Origin: Rhizobiaceae bacterium
Lineage (GTDB): Bacteria > Pseudomonadota > Alphaproteobacteria > Rhizobiales > Rhizobiaceae
Assembly (NCBI GenBank): GCA_023953905.1
Contig: JAMLJA010000015.1
Coordinates: 1-64,000, forward strand
Direction of reading: 5' to 3'
Length of the DNA stretch: 64,000 nucleotides
In this document: positions 9,073-17,058 of the stretch, in pieces
How positions within the stretch are numbered: position 1 is the stretch's first letter
Layout of the letters: each line of letters begins with the position of its first letter
Made by a program: the position numbers and the translations under genes
Notes under the pieces: generated by a model
The model's database searches: none
The model's input: only the letters and a program-made list of their open reading frames with translations
What the model was told of the DNA's origin: nothing

Positions 9073-11649
9073 TCATTGGTACCGATCGCTTCTCGTCGAC
9101 TCGTGCCTGTCGGCCAGCAGTTTTCGCAACCGATTGAGGAGGTTTTCCTTCTCGTAAGGCTTTCGTATGACGGGCACGGAATTGAATTCGGCTGGAATTG
9201 CACCGCCGTCCGCATAGCCGGTGGCGAAGACGAAGGGAATGTCCTTCTCCTGCAAATGTCGAGCGATATCTTCCGAAGTGGAATCGCCCAAGTTCACGTC
9301 GAGCACCGCAACGTCCGGTGTGTTTTTGGTGAGGGCCATCAACGCATCTCGCGGCGAGGTGGCAGTTGCTAAAACAACTATGCCTGCACTCTCGAGCATT
9401 TGCTCGAGATCGATGGCGATCAGCAATTGATCCTCCACTATCAATGCAGTTTTGCCGCTTAGATTGTGTTCCGCGATGGACAGGATAGCGGGATTGTCAC
9501 TCGATGGTGTCGGAACCGCGAGCTTTTGTATGGAAACATATCTTGCTGGAATTTTGAACCGCGCCAGAAGACCTTCAGGCCGGAAATCCACGTCGCTCTC
9601 GCCGCCGAGGTCGAAAGGCACGCTGCGCTTGATTAACATGCTCCCAAAACCACGGCGCTTCGGCGTCCGAACCGTGGGGCCTGCCGTCTCCAGCCACTCT
9701 ATATGGCAAGCGCCGACTTCATCGAGGTGCCAGCGGACTGACAGGCGCCCCTCTGCACCAGAGAGAGCCCCGTATTTGGCGGCATTGGTGGAAAGTTCAT
9801 GCAGCACAAGAGCCATGATGGAAAATGCCCGCGAGTCCAACCAGACAGCAGGACCTTCAAGGGATAACGCTTTGCCATTGCTGCGGTAGGGCCCTAATTC
9901 GGCCTCGATCAGATCGGCGAGCGCGCCGCCCCCTTCTCCACGCACCACCTGGTCATGGGCTAGCGACAATGCCTGAATACGGCCACTTAGAGACGATACA
10001 TAATTCTCCAGCGTTTCGCCGTCTTCAGCGGGTAGAGTGATCAGCGAGCGGATCACCGCCAGAATGTTCTTCACACGGTGGTTTAGCTCTTCGTTCAGCA
10101 TGCGCTGACGCACTTCGGCTTTGGCGCGCTCGTCTGCAAGCAACTCGGAGTGTTGCAAAATGACCTCGACCAAGGCGGATCGGGCCGCTTCGGCAAGCTG
10201 CCGCTCATGTTCGGTCCAGGGGGCCGATTGCAAGTGCACCGTCTCTTTCCAGATCGCAAAGCTCTTTCGTGGCGTCAGCCTGTCGCCCAACGGACCAGTC
10301 TCGTAGACCTTGTCGGGATTACCGGCCCAGTCGAGCGTGTGCACAAGTTCTTTGCGGAAGAAGAAGAGAAAGTCTCGTGGACGCTGCGACAACGGAACGA
10401 CCAGCATTCCTGCGGCCCGGTCTGCGTAGGTTTCCGCTGCTGGAAAAGCGTTGGCGAGCTTGCTAGTCGCCCATATCTGGCCTTCGGCAACCGTTTCGGC
10501 GAATCGAGCGAGTGATGCGATGGCATCCTGCGGCGGTGTCGAACCGATGGCGGTCAGGCGTCCGTCCAACCACATAGCAAGACCGTCGGCAGCAATCAGC
10601 GTTCCGAACTCGGGCAGCTTTTCGCGCAGGGTATCGTTGATATCGCGGACACTCACGGCGTGCCGCAGGAAATTGTCCAGCGAATCGCGCGCCGCCTGCG
10701 CGGCGACCAGCATTTCCTTGCGGCGAAGGGCGTTGAGATGGAGTGATAGGAACTCGCCGAACATTTCGGCCGCGACGCGTTGCGCCATCGAGAGTACGCG
10801 CTTGTCATAGTGGTGGCAGGCAATCAGTCCCCAAAGGACACCGTCGACAATGATCGAGATAGACATTGAGGCGCCTACGCCCATATTGCGTAGATACTCG
10901 CAATGGATGGGCGAGACGCTTCGAAGGTGCGCAAAGGAAAGATCCAGAGGTTCGCCGGACGCATCAAGCACCGGCTCCAATGGGATGGGGCGGAAATGGG
11001 CATCCGAAATGATGCGGATCGTATTTCGAAGGTAGAGCGCTCGGGCCTGCTGTGGAATATCGGTCGATGGAAAATACTGCCCGAGGAAACTTTCGAGATC
11101 GGCCCGTTTGGCTTCGCTTAGCACCTTGCCGGCGCCATCGTGACCGAATTCGTAGATCATGACGCGATCATAACCGAGCGCCACCTGGACAAGCCGTGCG
11201 GCATCCTTGACCAGCTTTTCGATGCTCGTGATCGTAGAAAGGCGGCCAATCATTGAGCGGGCTAGTTCGAGCGGCTGCGCCGCCCCCACGCCCGCTGGCT
11301 CGAACTCCATAATCGAGTTGCCCTTGTATCTATGAACGGCAATGTCAAAGCGCTCGCCATTTTTGAGCGTCTGCCCGAAGAGGAGTGCTGGCCGGCCCGC
11401 CGATTGCGAGCCCGCCAGCGCGTTGCGTATATCGTGCGCGTTCTTGCTGCCGATAAGCGCGGAGAGTTCCACACCGTTTATTTCACCCACTACGCCGAGC
11501 ATCTCCGCGCTATTGGCGGAATGGCGTAGTACCTCGCGGGCATTGGAGTCGCAGGAGATTAGGCACCCATGCGGCTGGATGCTCCCCGGGATGTGGATCG
11601 GTTCGCGATCACAGTTGGCAAGAGTGACGGGGCTCATTTCGGTCATCAT
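9073..11649 (-). CDS. bphP: Bacteriophytochrome histidine kinase (PAS-GAF-PHY-HWE kinase) with C-terminal receiver domain
   Basis: Protein of 858 residues. A PAS domain starts with Cys13 in ANCDREPIHIPGSIQPHG, the expected biliverdin attachment site. The GAF domain follows, with FPSTDIPQQARALY in the PASDIP position, then a PHY domain whose tongue carries PRKSF. The kinase is of the HWE type: phospho-acceptor His in LNHRVKN (~510-530), N box HELSTNAAKYGAL and the WxE signature in HIEWLE. The last ~120 residues are a receiver with acidic pair VEDQ, phospho-acceptor Asp in VLDVNLGD and conserved Lys in IRKPYEKE. The ATG at 11649 overlaps the bphO stop (TGATG). It should sense red/far-red light and phosphorylate its own receiver or an unlinked regulator. 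Confidence 0.95.
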   Translation of the reverse strand: MMTEMSPVTLANCDREPIHIPGSIQPHGCLISCDSNAREVLRHSANSAEMLGVVGEINGVELSALIGSKNAHDIRNALAGSQSAGRPALLFGQTLKNGERFDIAVHRYKGNSIMEFEPAGVGAAQPLELARSMIGRLSTITSIEKLVKDAARLVQVALGYDRVMIYEFGHDGAGKVLSEAKRADLESFLGQYFPSTDIPQQARALYLRNTIRIISDAHFRPIPLEPVLDASGEPLDLSFAHLRSVSPIHCEYLRNMGVGASMSISIIVDGVLWGLIACHHYDKRVLSMAQRVAAEMFGEFLSLHLNALRRKEMLVAAQAARDSLDNFLRHAVSVRDINDTLREKLPEFGTLIAADGLAMWLDGRLTAIGSTPPQDAIASLARFAETVAEGQIWATSKLANAFPAAETYADRAAGMLVVPLSQRPRDFLFFFRKELVHTLDWAGNPDKVYETGPLGDRLTPRKSFAIWKETVHLQSAPWTEHERQLAEAARSALVEVILQHSELLADERAKAEVRQRMLNEELNHRVKNILAVIRSLITLPAEDGETLENYVSSLSGRIQALSLAHDQVVRGEGGGALADLIEAELGPYRSNGKALSLEGPAVWLDSRAFSIMALVLHELSTNAAKYGALSGAEGRLSVRWHLDEVGACHIEWLETAGPTVRTPKRRGFGSMLIKRSVPFDLGGESDVDFRPEGLLARFKIPARYVSIQKLAVPTPSSDNPAILSIAEHNLSGKTALIVEDQLLIAIDLEQMLESAGIVVLATATSPRDALMALTKNTPDVAVLDVNLGDSTSEDIARHLQEKDIPFVFATGYADGGAIPAEFNSVPVIRKPYEKENLLNRLRKLLADRHESTRSDRYQ

Positions 11650-12182
11650 CAACTCTCGGCGTAAATCGACAGAGCAAACTGGAAGCTCAACTCGGCCCCG
11701 GCCAGCACGCCATCGAACTGGTTTTCAGGCACGGTATCGAGCAGGGTCAGGAAGCTGCGCCATCTCGCGGGATCGTTTGTCTGTTTCGCAAGGTGGCGGG
11801 CTCCATAATTGGCCGTCAGTCCTAGCTTCGCGGCCCGCCGGAGCAAAATCCGCGCACCCAGACCGCTGCCTTCGAGCACATAGGCCATGCCGAGCCGACG
11901 CCCCTCGCAGAGGTTAGAGCCGGCAATCGTCACGCTGGGCAGGACCGGTGAGTTGAGGTCAGCCAGATCTTGAACCAAGAGGCTAGCAAGGTCGGTAGAT
12001 GGCCAAGTGCTGAATGTCGATAGTTTCGCTTCCATGCCACTACGGAAGACGTGCGTACGCTGCAGATATGTTCTGTATGGAGCAATGGCGTCGAACCTGC
12101 CCACAGTGCGATCAAGCCGATCATGGCTATCGGCCGTATGCGCACGCAGGGCGCTTCTTAGTTCATTCGTCGGCAAAAACAC
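11649..12182 (-). CDS. bphO: Biliverdin-producing heme oxygenase (BphO-type)
   Basis: Protein of 177 residues of the bacterial heme oxygenase fold. Near the N-terminus, LRAHTADSHDRLDRTVGRF carries the proximal-histidine region; further on, GMAYVLEGSGLGARIL is the distal-helix glycine motif. It cleaves heme to biliverdin, CO and iron, supplying the chromophore for the phytochrome encoded immediately downstream, with which it overlaps by one base. The frame begins with GTG at 12182. A TTG at 12176 is better spaced from the GGAG and could be the true start, shortening the protein by two residues. The promoter should lie in the non-coding stretch up to 12560. Confidence 0.93.
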   Translation of the reverse strand: MFLPTNELRSALRAHTADSHDRLDRTVGRFDAIAPYRTYLQRTHVFRSGMEAKLSTFSTWPSTDLASLLVQDLADLNSPVLPSVTIAGSNLCEGRRLGMAYVLEGSGLGARILLRRAAKLGLTANYGARHLAKQTNDPARWRSFLTLLDTVPENQFDGVLAGAELSFQFALSIYAES

Positions 12183-12560
12183 ACTCCGTTGTAGCCGTAA
12201 ACCTTAAAGGGGCTAATTGGGGCGGTCATATAACAATGACAATCGTGCAGCGCTTTTTTTGGCGGTGAAAGCCGCTAATTCCAAAGTTAGGCTCGTTTAT
12301 ACTTTATTGTGTCGGCTCTAAGACGCACATGACCGCCGCGCGCATTAAGAAGCGCCCGCGCAAGCCACTATAGAAGTTGATTCAGCGCCACGACGCCGCT
12401 TCTTGATGACTTTACGCGGTTCAGGGCTCCACATCCTGTCGGTGGGGAACTTCATGCACATGAGCGCCACCTCCACCGGGTTCACAACCAATTGCATTCT
12501 GATGATTTGGAACCATCAGCGATTGCGCGCATTGCGTTGAATAATGGAATGGAGATTTTT
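12183..12560. other. Non-coding stretch between bphO and the DUF883 gene
   Basis: About 380 bases separate these divergent genes. I see no convincing reading frame, RNA gene or strong palindrome. Two GGAAC sequences occur (near 12447 and 12507) but neither has the CGTT partner at the 16-17 base spacing expected of an EcfG general-stress promoter. The promoters of both flanking genes must lie here. Confidence 0.5.
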
Positions 12561-12848
12561 ATGGCACGCGATATGAACACTGAAGTTGATACACTCAAGG
12601 ATGAAGTCGCCTCGCTGAGGGATGCCGTCATGAAGCAGGCGAATTCGGCGAAAGATCGCCTCAATGACGCTGCTGACTCCGTTCGCCCCCACGCGCGTCG
12701 TGCTGTTGCAAACATTCGCGCCGAAAGTGACGCTCTTTCGCAGGCTGCTCGCGAAAACCCCAGCCTCACCGTCGGAGTTCTCGCTGGCGCAATGGCAATA
12801 GGGGCACTGTTTGGCTTTGCTTTGTCGGAAGGTGCACGCCGTCGCTAA
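12561..12848 (+). CDS. DUF883 / ElaB-YqjD-like membrane-anchored stress protein
   Basis: A 95-residue protein preceded by GGAG. Residues ~5-60 form a charged amphipathic helix (TEVDTLKDEVASLRDAVMKQ), then comes RARRAV-type basic sequence and a C-terminal transmembrane helix (VGVLAGAMAIGALFGFAL) ending in GARRR. This layout is that of ElaB/YqjD proteins, which sit in the inner membrane and bind ribosomes in stationary phase in E. coli. Role here is by analogy. It is followed 76 bases later by another small stress-type gene. Confidence 0.8.
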   Translation: MARDMNTEVDTLKDEVASLRDAVMKQANSAKDRLNDAADSVRPHARRAVANIRAESDALSQAARENPSLTVGVLAGAMAIGALFGFALSEGARRR

Positions 12849-12924
12849 TCACGGATTTCCCACGCCATTAGGATGCGGAAAGACCTACTCAGAATGCAAT
12901 GATCGATCTTTAAAGGAGACGATT

Positions 12925-13107
12925 ATGAACAGTCAGGTGTTGGAAAAACAGAAGCTGAGCTCGGAAAAGGTCGAAGACCTTGAGGCTTTTGCCCTGAAGC
13001 ACGGCCTGAACGCAGAGGAAGTTCAGGATCTTGTTGATCGAATTGGGCATGATCGGCAGGCTCTAGAAGACGCCGCGCTCGTAAAGACTGCAGAAGATCC
13101 GAACTAG
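12925..13107 (+). CDS. DUF3606-like small protein
   Basis: A 60-residue soluble protein with a strong AAAGGAG site 7 bases upstream of the ATG. After a charged N-terminus, the motif VEDLEAFALKHGLNAEEVQDLVDRIG resembles the DUF3606 helix-turn-helix-like core, which normally reads W-x-x-K-F-G-V-S-x-E-E-L. The function of the family is unknown; members are common in rhizobia near general-stress genes. The match is partial, so the family call is moderate and the gene call is firm. Confidence 0.7.
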   Translation: MNSQVLEKQKLSSEKVEDLEAFALKHGLNAEEVQDLVDRIGHDRQALEDAALVKTAEDPN

Positions 13108-13125
13108 CAGATAATCGCTTTTTTG

Positions 13126-13159
13126 TAGGCGAGGGATGCTACCGAAATCCCTCGCCTGC
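13126..13159 (+). terminator. Strong hairpin downstream of the DUF3606-like gene
   Basis: GGCGAGGGAT (13128-13137) pairs perfectly with ATCCCTCGCC (13147-13156) over a 9-base loop, with further pairs at the base. No T tract follows on the + strand. It may stabilise the 3' end or terminate without a U tract. Confidence 0.4.
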
Positions 13160-13214
13160 GGGTATGTGAAGCACAGTTTGATTGAGCCCAAGTGATAAGG
13201 CGGCGTCGGTGTCG

Positions 13215-13370
13215 CTAGTTCTTAGCAAGCATGAGAATAGTTGCGCAGAAAAACACTGTTAGCGCTGTGGCTGCTGAAACACATGCGAGTTTCAATCGAC
13301 GTCGCCTCTTTGTTCTAATCCCTGTCCAATCATAACACTGACGAACTTCCGGTTCATTATCTGCATACAT
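13215..13370 (-). CDS. Single-span membrane microprotein (51 residues)
   Basis: The reading frame from the ATG at 13370 to TAG at 13215 encodes 51 residues: an acidic N-terminus (MYADNEPEVRQCYDW), a KRRRR cluster at residues 21-25, then one transmembrane helix (VSAATALTVFFCATILML) and a short tail. The basic cluster before the helix predicts an N-in orientation. A GGGAGG sequence lies ~11 bases before the start. I do not recognise the family. Confidence rests on the ribosome site, the TM topology and the absence of a competing gene. Confidence 0.5.
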   Translation of the reverse strand: MYADNEPEVRQCYDWTGIRTKRRRRLKLACVSAATALTVFFCATILMLAKN

Positions 13371-13573
13371 CGAATCGCTGCCTCCCGGCGCGCAGACTTG
13401 CCTCGGCGTGACGCAGGGTCAATCGCCTTCGGTTAAGGCAAAGGTTCTGGGAACACACTTTTTTGTCAGAGAAACGCCGGCGAAGTCCTGGCGCGTAAAA
13501 TCGCCCAGCAGTGGAAGCGGGTCTGTCGATACGATTCTCGCAACGGCTAATTCCCGCGCGGATAAATCAGTGC

Positions 13574-13711
13574 CTATTCGATTTCTACCGGGATTGACGC
13601 GATCTCTACCGGCTCGCGCGCCTGGTACCAGGCGATGCAAAGCACGACGAAGCCGACCATAACAATCCGCAGCGCTGTTCGCTGTTCGCGCGGTTCCAAG
13701 ACCCCTCCCAT
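13574..13711 (-). CDS. Single-span membrane microprotein (45 residues)
   Basis: Starts at an ATG at 13711 with an ideal GGAGG five bases upstream (13717-13721). The 45-residue product has a charged head (MGGVLEPREQRTALR), one hydrophobic helix (IVMVGFVVLCIAWY) and an acidic tail (VEIASIPVEIE). No named family is recognised. It lies on the same strand as the 51-residue microprotein ~200 bases further on, and the two may be co-expressed. Confidence 0.55.
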   Translation of the reverse strand: MGGVLEPREQRTALRIVMVGFVVLCIAWYQAREPVEIASIPVEIE

Positions 13712-13823
13712 GTCCTCCACGCTACTATGGCATGGTCTGCGGGATGCAGAAAGCTGATCGGAAGGGCAGTGAAGTGAAGCTGCTCGCGATTGTCGCTATC
13801 GAAGCGCGGAAACGCGGAGCGTT

Positions 13824-14948
13824 CTACATGACACTTTCAAGGATGTCGGCGTAGTCCTTCGACGACAATGAACGTGGGTTGGTCTGGTGGCTGTGATCTG
13901 CCAGTGCTCGCTCACAGATCCAGTCGAACATATCGCGCGTGACTCCGAGTTCCGAAAGGCCCGATGGTATCCCCAGTTGCGCGTTGAGCGTAACAAGCGC
14001 GTCGGCGAGCCCTGTCGACAGTGGCAGTTCTGCGATCTTCTGCAAGTGCGCAATCTTAACGCCGGCGACCTCGGCATTCCACCGCAGAACGGGCGGCATC
14101 AGGAGCGCGTTGAGCGTTCCATGATGAAGCTTGAGTGATTTGATGCCGCCGAGCGCGTGGCTGAGAGCGTGTACCGCGCCAAGACCCTTCTGAAACGTCA
14201 GGCCGCCCTCCAATGCGCCCATCATGAGCTCTTTTCGCGCCTCCGCGTCGGCTCCATTGGCGAATGCCTTGGGCAACGCCTTCCAGATCCGTCCGAAGCC
14301 GTCCATCGCTATTGCTTCCGCAGGCGGATTGAAGCGTGGAGACAGATAGGTCTCAATGCAGTGCGAAAGCGCGTCCAGGCCCGTCGCCGCAGTGAGAAAT
14401 GGCGGCAGTCCAAGGGTCAGGTCGGGATCACAGATTGCCCGGCGCGGGATCAGATAAGGGCTGATGAATCCGAGTTTCCGTTCATCCTCAAGCGTGATCA
14501 ACGCAGCGCGCCCGACCTCCGAGCCGGTCCCGGCGGTGGTCGGGATAGCGATGAGAGGCGCGACCGCATATGAGATGCGTGGAATGCCGCCCAGTATCGC
14601 GGCATATTGTTCGAGCTTGCCGGGATGCGTCGTCAGCAACGCGACACCCTTCGCGAGATCGATTGGTGACCCACCCCCGAATGCGATGATCCCGTCGCAT
14701 TGGCTTGCCCTATAGGCGGCGCAGGCCGCTTCGACGGCGCTCTCGGTCGGATTTGAGGGCACATCCAGGAACGTCGCTGATCCCGCGGGCACAAGCGCGG
14801 TAAGCCGGTCAAGCAGACCGGTCGAGGCAATGCCGTGATCACTGACGATCAAGGGACGCTTGATGCCGAGGTCTCCCATGGCGCCTGGCAGCGAGTCGAG
14901 AGATCCCGCACCAAACTGAATGGTGGTGAGGTAGGTGATGATATCCAT
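13824..14948 (-). CDS. Iron-containing alcohol dehydrogenase family protein
   Basis: Protein of 374 residues of the group III (Fe) alcohol dehydrogenase fold. The NAD site GGGSPIDLAKG (~90-100) and TTAGTGSEV (~137-145) are intact. All four metal ligands are visible: Asp and His in GLDALSHCIE, His in ALSHALGG and His in LHHGTLNALL. Members include maleylacetate reductases, 1,3-propanediol and 4-hydroxybutyrate dehydrogenases; the sequence alone does not decide. It is the last gene of a cluster (SDR, permease remnant, aromatic-ketone-dioxygenase-like cupin) divergent from an IclR regulator, which suggests a catabolic reduction or oxidation step. Confidence 0.9.
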   Translation of the reverse strand: MDIITYLTTIQFGAGSLDSLPGAMGDLGIKRPLIVSDHGIASTGLLDRLTALVPAGSATFLDVPSNPTESAVEAACAAYRASQCDGIIAFGGGSPIDLAKGVALLTTHPGKLEQYAAILGGIPRISYAVAPLIAIPTTAGTGSEVGRAALITLEDERKLGFISPYLIPRRAICDPDLTLGLPPFLTAATGLDALSHCIETYLSPRFNPPAEAIAMDGFGRIWKALPKAFANGADAEARKELMMGALEGGLTFQKGLGAVHALSHALGGIKSLKLHHGTLNALLMPPVLRWNAEVAGVKIAHLQKIAELPLSTGLADALVTLNAQLGIPSGLSELGVTRDMFDWICERALADHSHQTNPRSLSSKDYADILESVM

Positions 14949-15023
14949 GTCCGCTCCGAATTCTCTCGACGCCGCTCTTGCTCAGGGCTCTATCGCCGGT
15001 GGTGACCAGGCTTGTGGGATGAC

Positions 15024-15803
15024 CTAGAACGTCGCGTTGATTGCGCCGCCGTCGAGTAGAATGTTCTGGCCCACAATGTAGCCGGCATACGCGCTGCACA
15101 GAAACGCGCAGGCGGCTCCAAATTCCTCGGTGGTACCGAACCGACCGGCCGGGTTGGCGGCATAGGCGGCTTCGCGGGCCTGATCGACGGAGATGCCCTT
15201 CTTCTTCGCCTCATTGTTCATCAGCGATTCGATACGCGAGGTTTCATGCTGACCAGGCAGAAGATTGTTGATCGTGACGCCATGGTGAGCGACCTGTCGC
15301 GACGTGCCTGCAACGAACCCGGTGAGGCCGCTGCGCGCCGCGCCCGAAAGACCAAGTGCCGGAATCGGCGCTTTCACTGAACCTGAGGTAATGTTGACGA
15401 TCCGGCCCCAGCGCCGTTCGATCATACCGGGCAGCACGGCTGTGATCAGGTGAATGGGGGTAAGCATGTTGGCGCGAATTGCCGCCTGCCATTCGGTTTC
15501 GCCCCAGTCGCTCCACACGCCCGGAGGCGGCCCGCCGGCATTATTCACAAGAATGTCCACGACAGGTGCTGCCTCAAGCAGTTTCGCTCGGCCTTCCGGC
15601 GTCGTCACGTCAGCGGCGACAGGGGTGACGTCGACCCCATATTTTTGCGAAATCTCTTTGGCCGCTTCCAGCAGAGGCGCTTCGGTTCGTGCATTGAGCA
15701 CGATGGCCACACCGGCTTCCGCCAGTTTTTCGGCCGAACCGCGTCCGAGCCCTTTCGATCCGCCGCAGACGATCGCCGTCTTGCCCTTGATTCCCAAATC
15801 CAT
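15024..15803 (-). CDS. Divergent SDR-family protein lacking the catalytic Tyr-xxx-Lys
   Basis: Protein of 259 residues from the ATG at 15803. The cofactor site (VCGGSKGLGRG, ~12-22) and NNAGGPPPG (~88-96) are present and the C-terminus (VGQNILLDGGAINATF) is typical. Where the active-site YxxxK belongs, the sequence reads PALGLSGAARSGLTGF, with no Tyr and an Arg in place of Lys. This variant recurs in a subfamily of bacterial SDRs annotated as 3-oxoacyl-ACP reductase-like, so it is probably not a mutation of this copy. Chemistry must differ from classical SDRs, or the protein binds rather than reduces. It lies between the ABC remnant and the iron dehydrogenase on the same strand. Confidence 0.85.
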   Translation of the reverse strand: MDLGIKGKTAIVCGGSKGLGRGSAEKLAEAGVAIVLNARTEAPLLEAAKEISQKYGVDVTPVAADVTTPEGRAKLLEAAPVVDILVNNAGGPPPGVWSDWGETEWQAAIRANMLTPIHLITAVLPGMIERRWGRIVNITSGSVKAPIPALGLSGAARSGLTGFVAGTSRQVAHHGVTINNLLPGQHETSRIESLMNNEAKKKGISVDQAREAAYAANPAGRFGTTEEFGAACAFLCSAYAGYIVGQNILLDGGAINATF

Positions 15804-15868
15804 CTTGTAATCGCTTTCCGTTTTGGTTGGTCGCGCCAGGTGGTACGCCGGCGATTTAGTATATCCCG

Positions 15869-16207
15869 TCAGGCCTTGAAGAGAGAAAGTCCGAAACTTC
15901 CCTTGCTGACACCCATCGCAACGCCAGGCGGCACGGCTGTCAGGATCGCCAGCACGGTTCCCAGAGTGACGCGCAGCATCGAGGCGCCGACATGAGCGGC
16001 CAGCGATCCATCGGCAAACGTTTCCCAACCGGCGCGCACGACGGTCGGAACGTCGGGGAAAATGCGGGGGTTCACCTCGAAAACGGTGACCACCACCTGC
16101 CAGAGCACCACCAAAAAGGCGAGTGGTGCAACGAATTTCACGGCCTGCCAGGTCCTGGAAATAGGGGGGACCTGCGACAAGGCTGCCTCGCCGCTCTCAG
16201 ATGACAT
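15869..16207 (-). pseudogene. Truncated ABC transporter permease (SsuC/TauC type)
   Basis: The 112-residue frame matches only the N-terminal part of a nitrate/sulfonate/taurine-type permease. It has a cytoplasmic head, a first membrane helix (FVAPLAFLVVLWQVVVTVF), the typical PRIFPDVPTVVRAGWETF loop, and the start of the permease domain (ASMLRVTLGTVLAILTAVPPGVAMG). It stops after GLSLFKA, before the coupling EAA loop and ~150 residues short. Only 65 bases separate the stop from the next gene, so the rest has been deleted, not frameshifted. No ATPase or binding-protein gene remains. An 18-codon frame at 16197-16253 with a strong GGGAGGAG site overlaps its start and may be the stump of a lost partner gene. 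Confidence 0.7.
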
Positions 16208-16329
16208 CGCTAGCCAGTACGTGACCGGTCAGCAGCGGGGCTCCAGAAATCATCAACTCCTCCCAAAGTTCTATCAAGTCGGTGCGGCTCACATCGCACC
16301 GATGCCCCATCCAGGGCCGGGACGCCTGC

Positions 16330-16866
16330 TTAGCGTATGAATTGGTCGATATAGTCCTCGCCAAGACCGTTTTTCGAATAGTGCGCCCGGCATTTGTCGA
16401 TTCTTGTGAACACGTCGTCGTAACCGACTGTGTTTCCGTCGGGATCGACGTAGATCATCGCACCATTGACCTGAAACATCGTGATCATCTCTTCGACATG
16501 TTCGTCGACAACCAGGGTGTGGGTCTCGCCGGGCGCCTCATAGACATAGCCGCCCTCCGTGGCCACCCAATCATGTTCGAGATATCGCCACTGTCCCTTC
16601 AGCACATATCCGTGCACGGGAAGGGGATGGCGATGGCGCGACAGAACTCCGGATTTTCTGACCTTGAGCAGGTTCATCCAGTATCCACGAGACACGCACA
16701 TCAGGAGTGGCCGAAACCACACATTCTCCTCGACGGGCACCCATATCCGGTCGTCTTTGGGGATCGCGTCGGGCACCACCAGTTCGGGAGGCGACTCGCG
16801 CGGCTGAGCCTTGCGGTAAGGAACCCATTTGTCGTTCGCGACGGTCGGCTCGACTTCACCTGGCAT
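16330..16866 (-). CDS. Cupin dioxygenase, 2,4'-dihydroxyacetophenone dioxygenase-like
   Basis: Protein of 178 residues, the usual length of this single-cupin family. The metal-binding stretch HRHPLPVHGYVLKG, then QWRYLEHDWVATEGGYVYEAPGETHTLVV, matches the pattern of 2,4'-dihydroxyacetophenone dioxygenase, a non-heme iron enzyme that cleaves an aromatic hydroxyketone to 4-hydroxybenzoate and formate. Three in-frame ATGs stand close together (16875, 16872, 16866). GGAG directly precedes the first, so the one at 16866 has the best spacing. It is divergent from the IclR gene and shares its regulatory region. The true substrate may be another acyl aromatic. Confidence 0.8.
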   Translation of the reverse strand: MPGEVEPTVANDKWVPYRKAQPRESPPELVVPDAIPKDDRIWVPVEENVWFRPLLMCVSRGYWMNLLKVRKSGVLSRHRHPLPVHGYVLKGQWRYLEHDWVATEGGYVYEAPGETHTLVVDEHVEEMITMFQVNGAMIYVDPDGNTVGYDDVFTRIDKCRAHYSKNGLGEDYIDQFIR

Positions 16867-16896
16867 ATTCATCATCTCCAATGACGCAAGCAAATT

Positions 16897-16915
16897 CGCC
16901 CGAAATCTTCGGGCG
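16897..16915 (-). promoter_or_regulatory. Perfect hairpin in the leader of the cupin gene
   Basis: CGCCCGAA (16897-16904) and TTCGGGCG (16908-16915) form an 8-bp stem with a 3-base loop, ~30 bases before the cupin start codons. It could be a leader structure or a second operator half; its role is unknown. Confidence 0.35.
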
Positions 16916-16974
16916 ACGATTGCGTCGGTATCGTCTCGACGGGCAGCGCAGTCATGGAAACACGTTGACCCAAG

Positions 16975-16991
16975 TGACCACAATGTGGTCA
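16975..16991. promoter_or_regulatory. Perfect palindrome, candidate IclR operator
   Basis: TGACCACA-A-TGTGGTCA is a perfect inverted repeat of 8-bp arms around one base, midway between the divergent cupin and IclR genes. IclR regulators usually bind such short palindromes next to their own gene and repress or activate the divergent catabolic operon. Confidence 0.6.
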
Positions 16992-17058
16992 AGTTGCCCA
17001 CAGTATCGATGGCGGTGCGACGTGTTGTCAAGCGGCAACTGGCTGGGTGGAGGGGTAG

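Noticed and set aside
12440..12530. EcfG-type general stress promoter before the DUF883 gene
   Set aside because: GGAAC sequences are present but no CGTT lies 16-17 bases downstream; the nearest is ~21 bases away.
13419..13640. 73-codon minus-strand frame in the intergenic stretch before the iron alcohol dehydrogenase gene
   Set aside because: No ribosome site, no domain or membrane segment, and it overlaps the better supported 45-residue microprotein in another frame.
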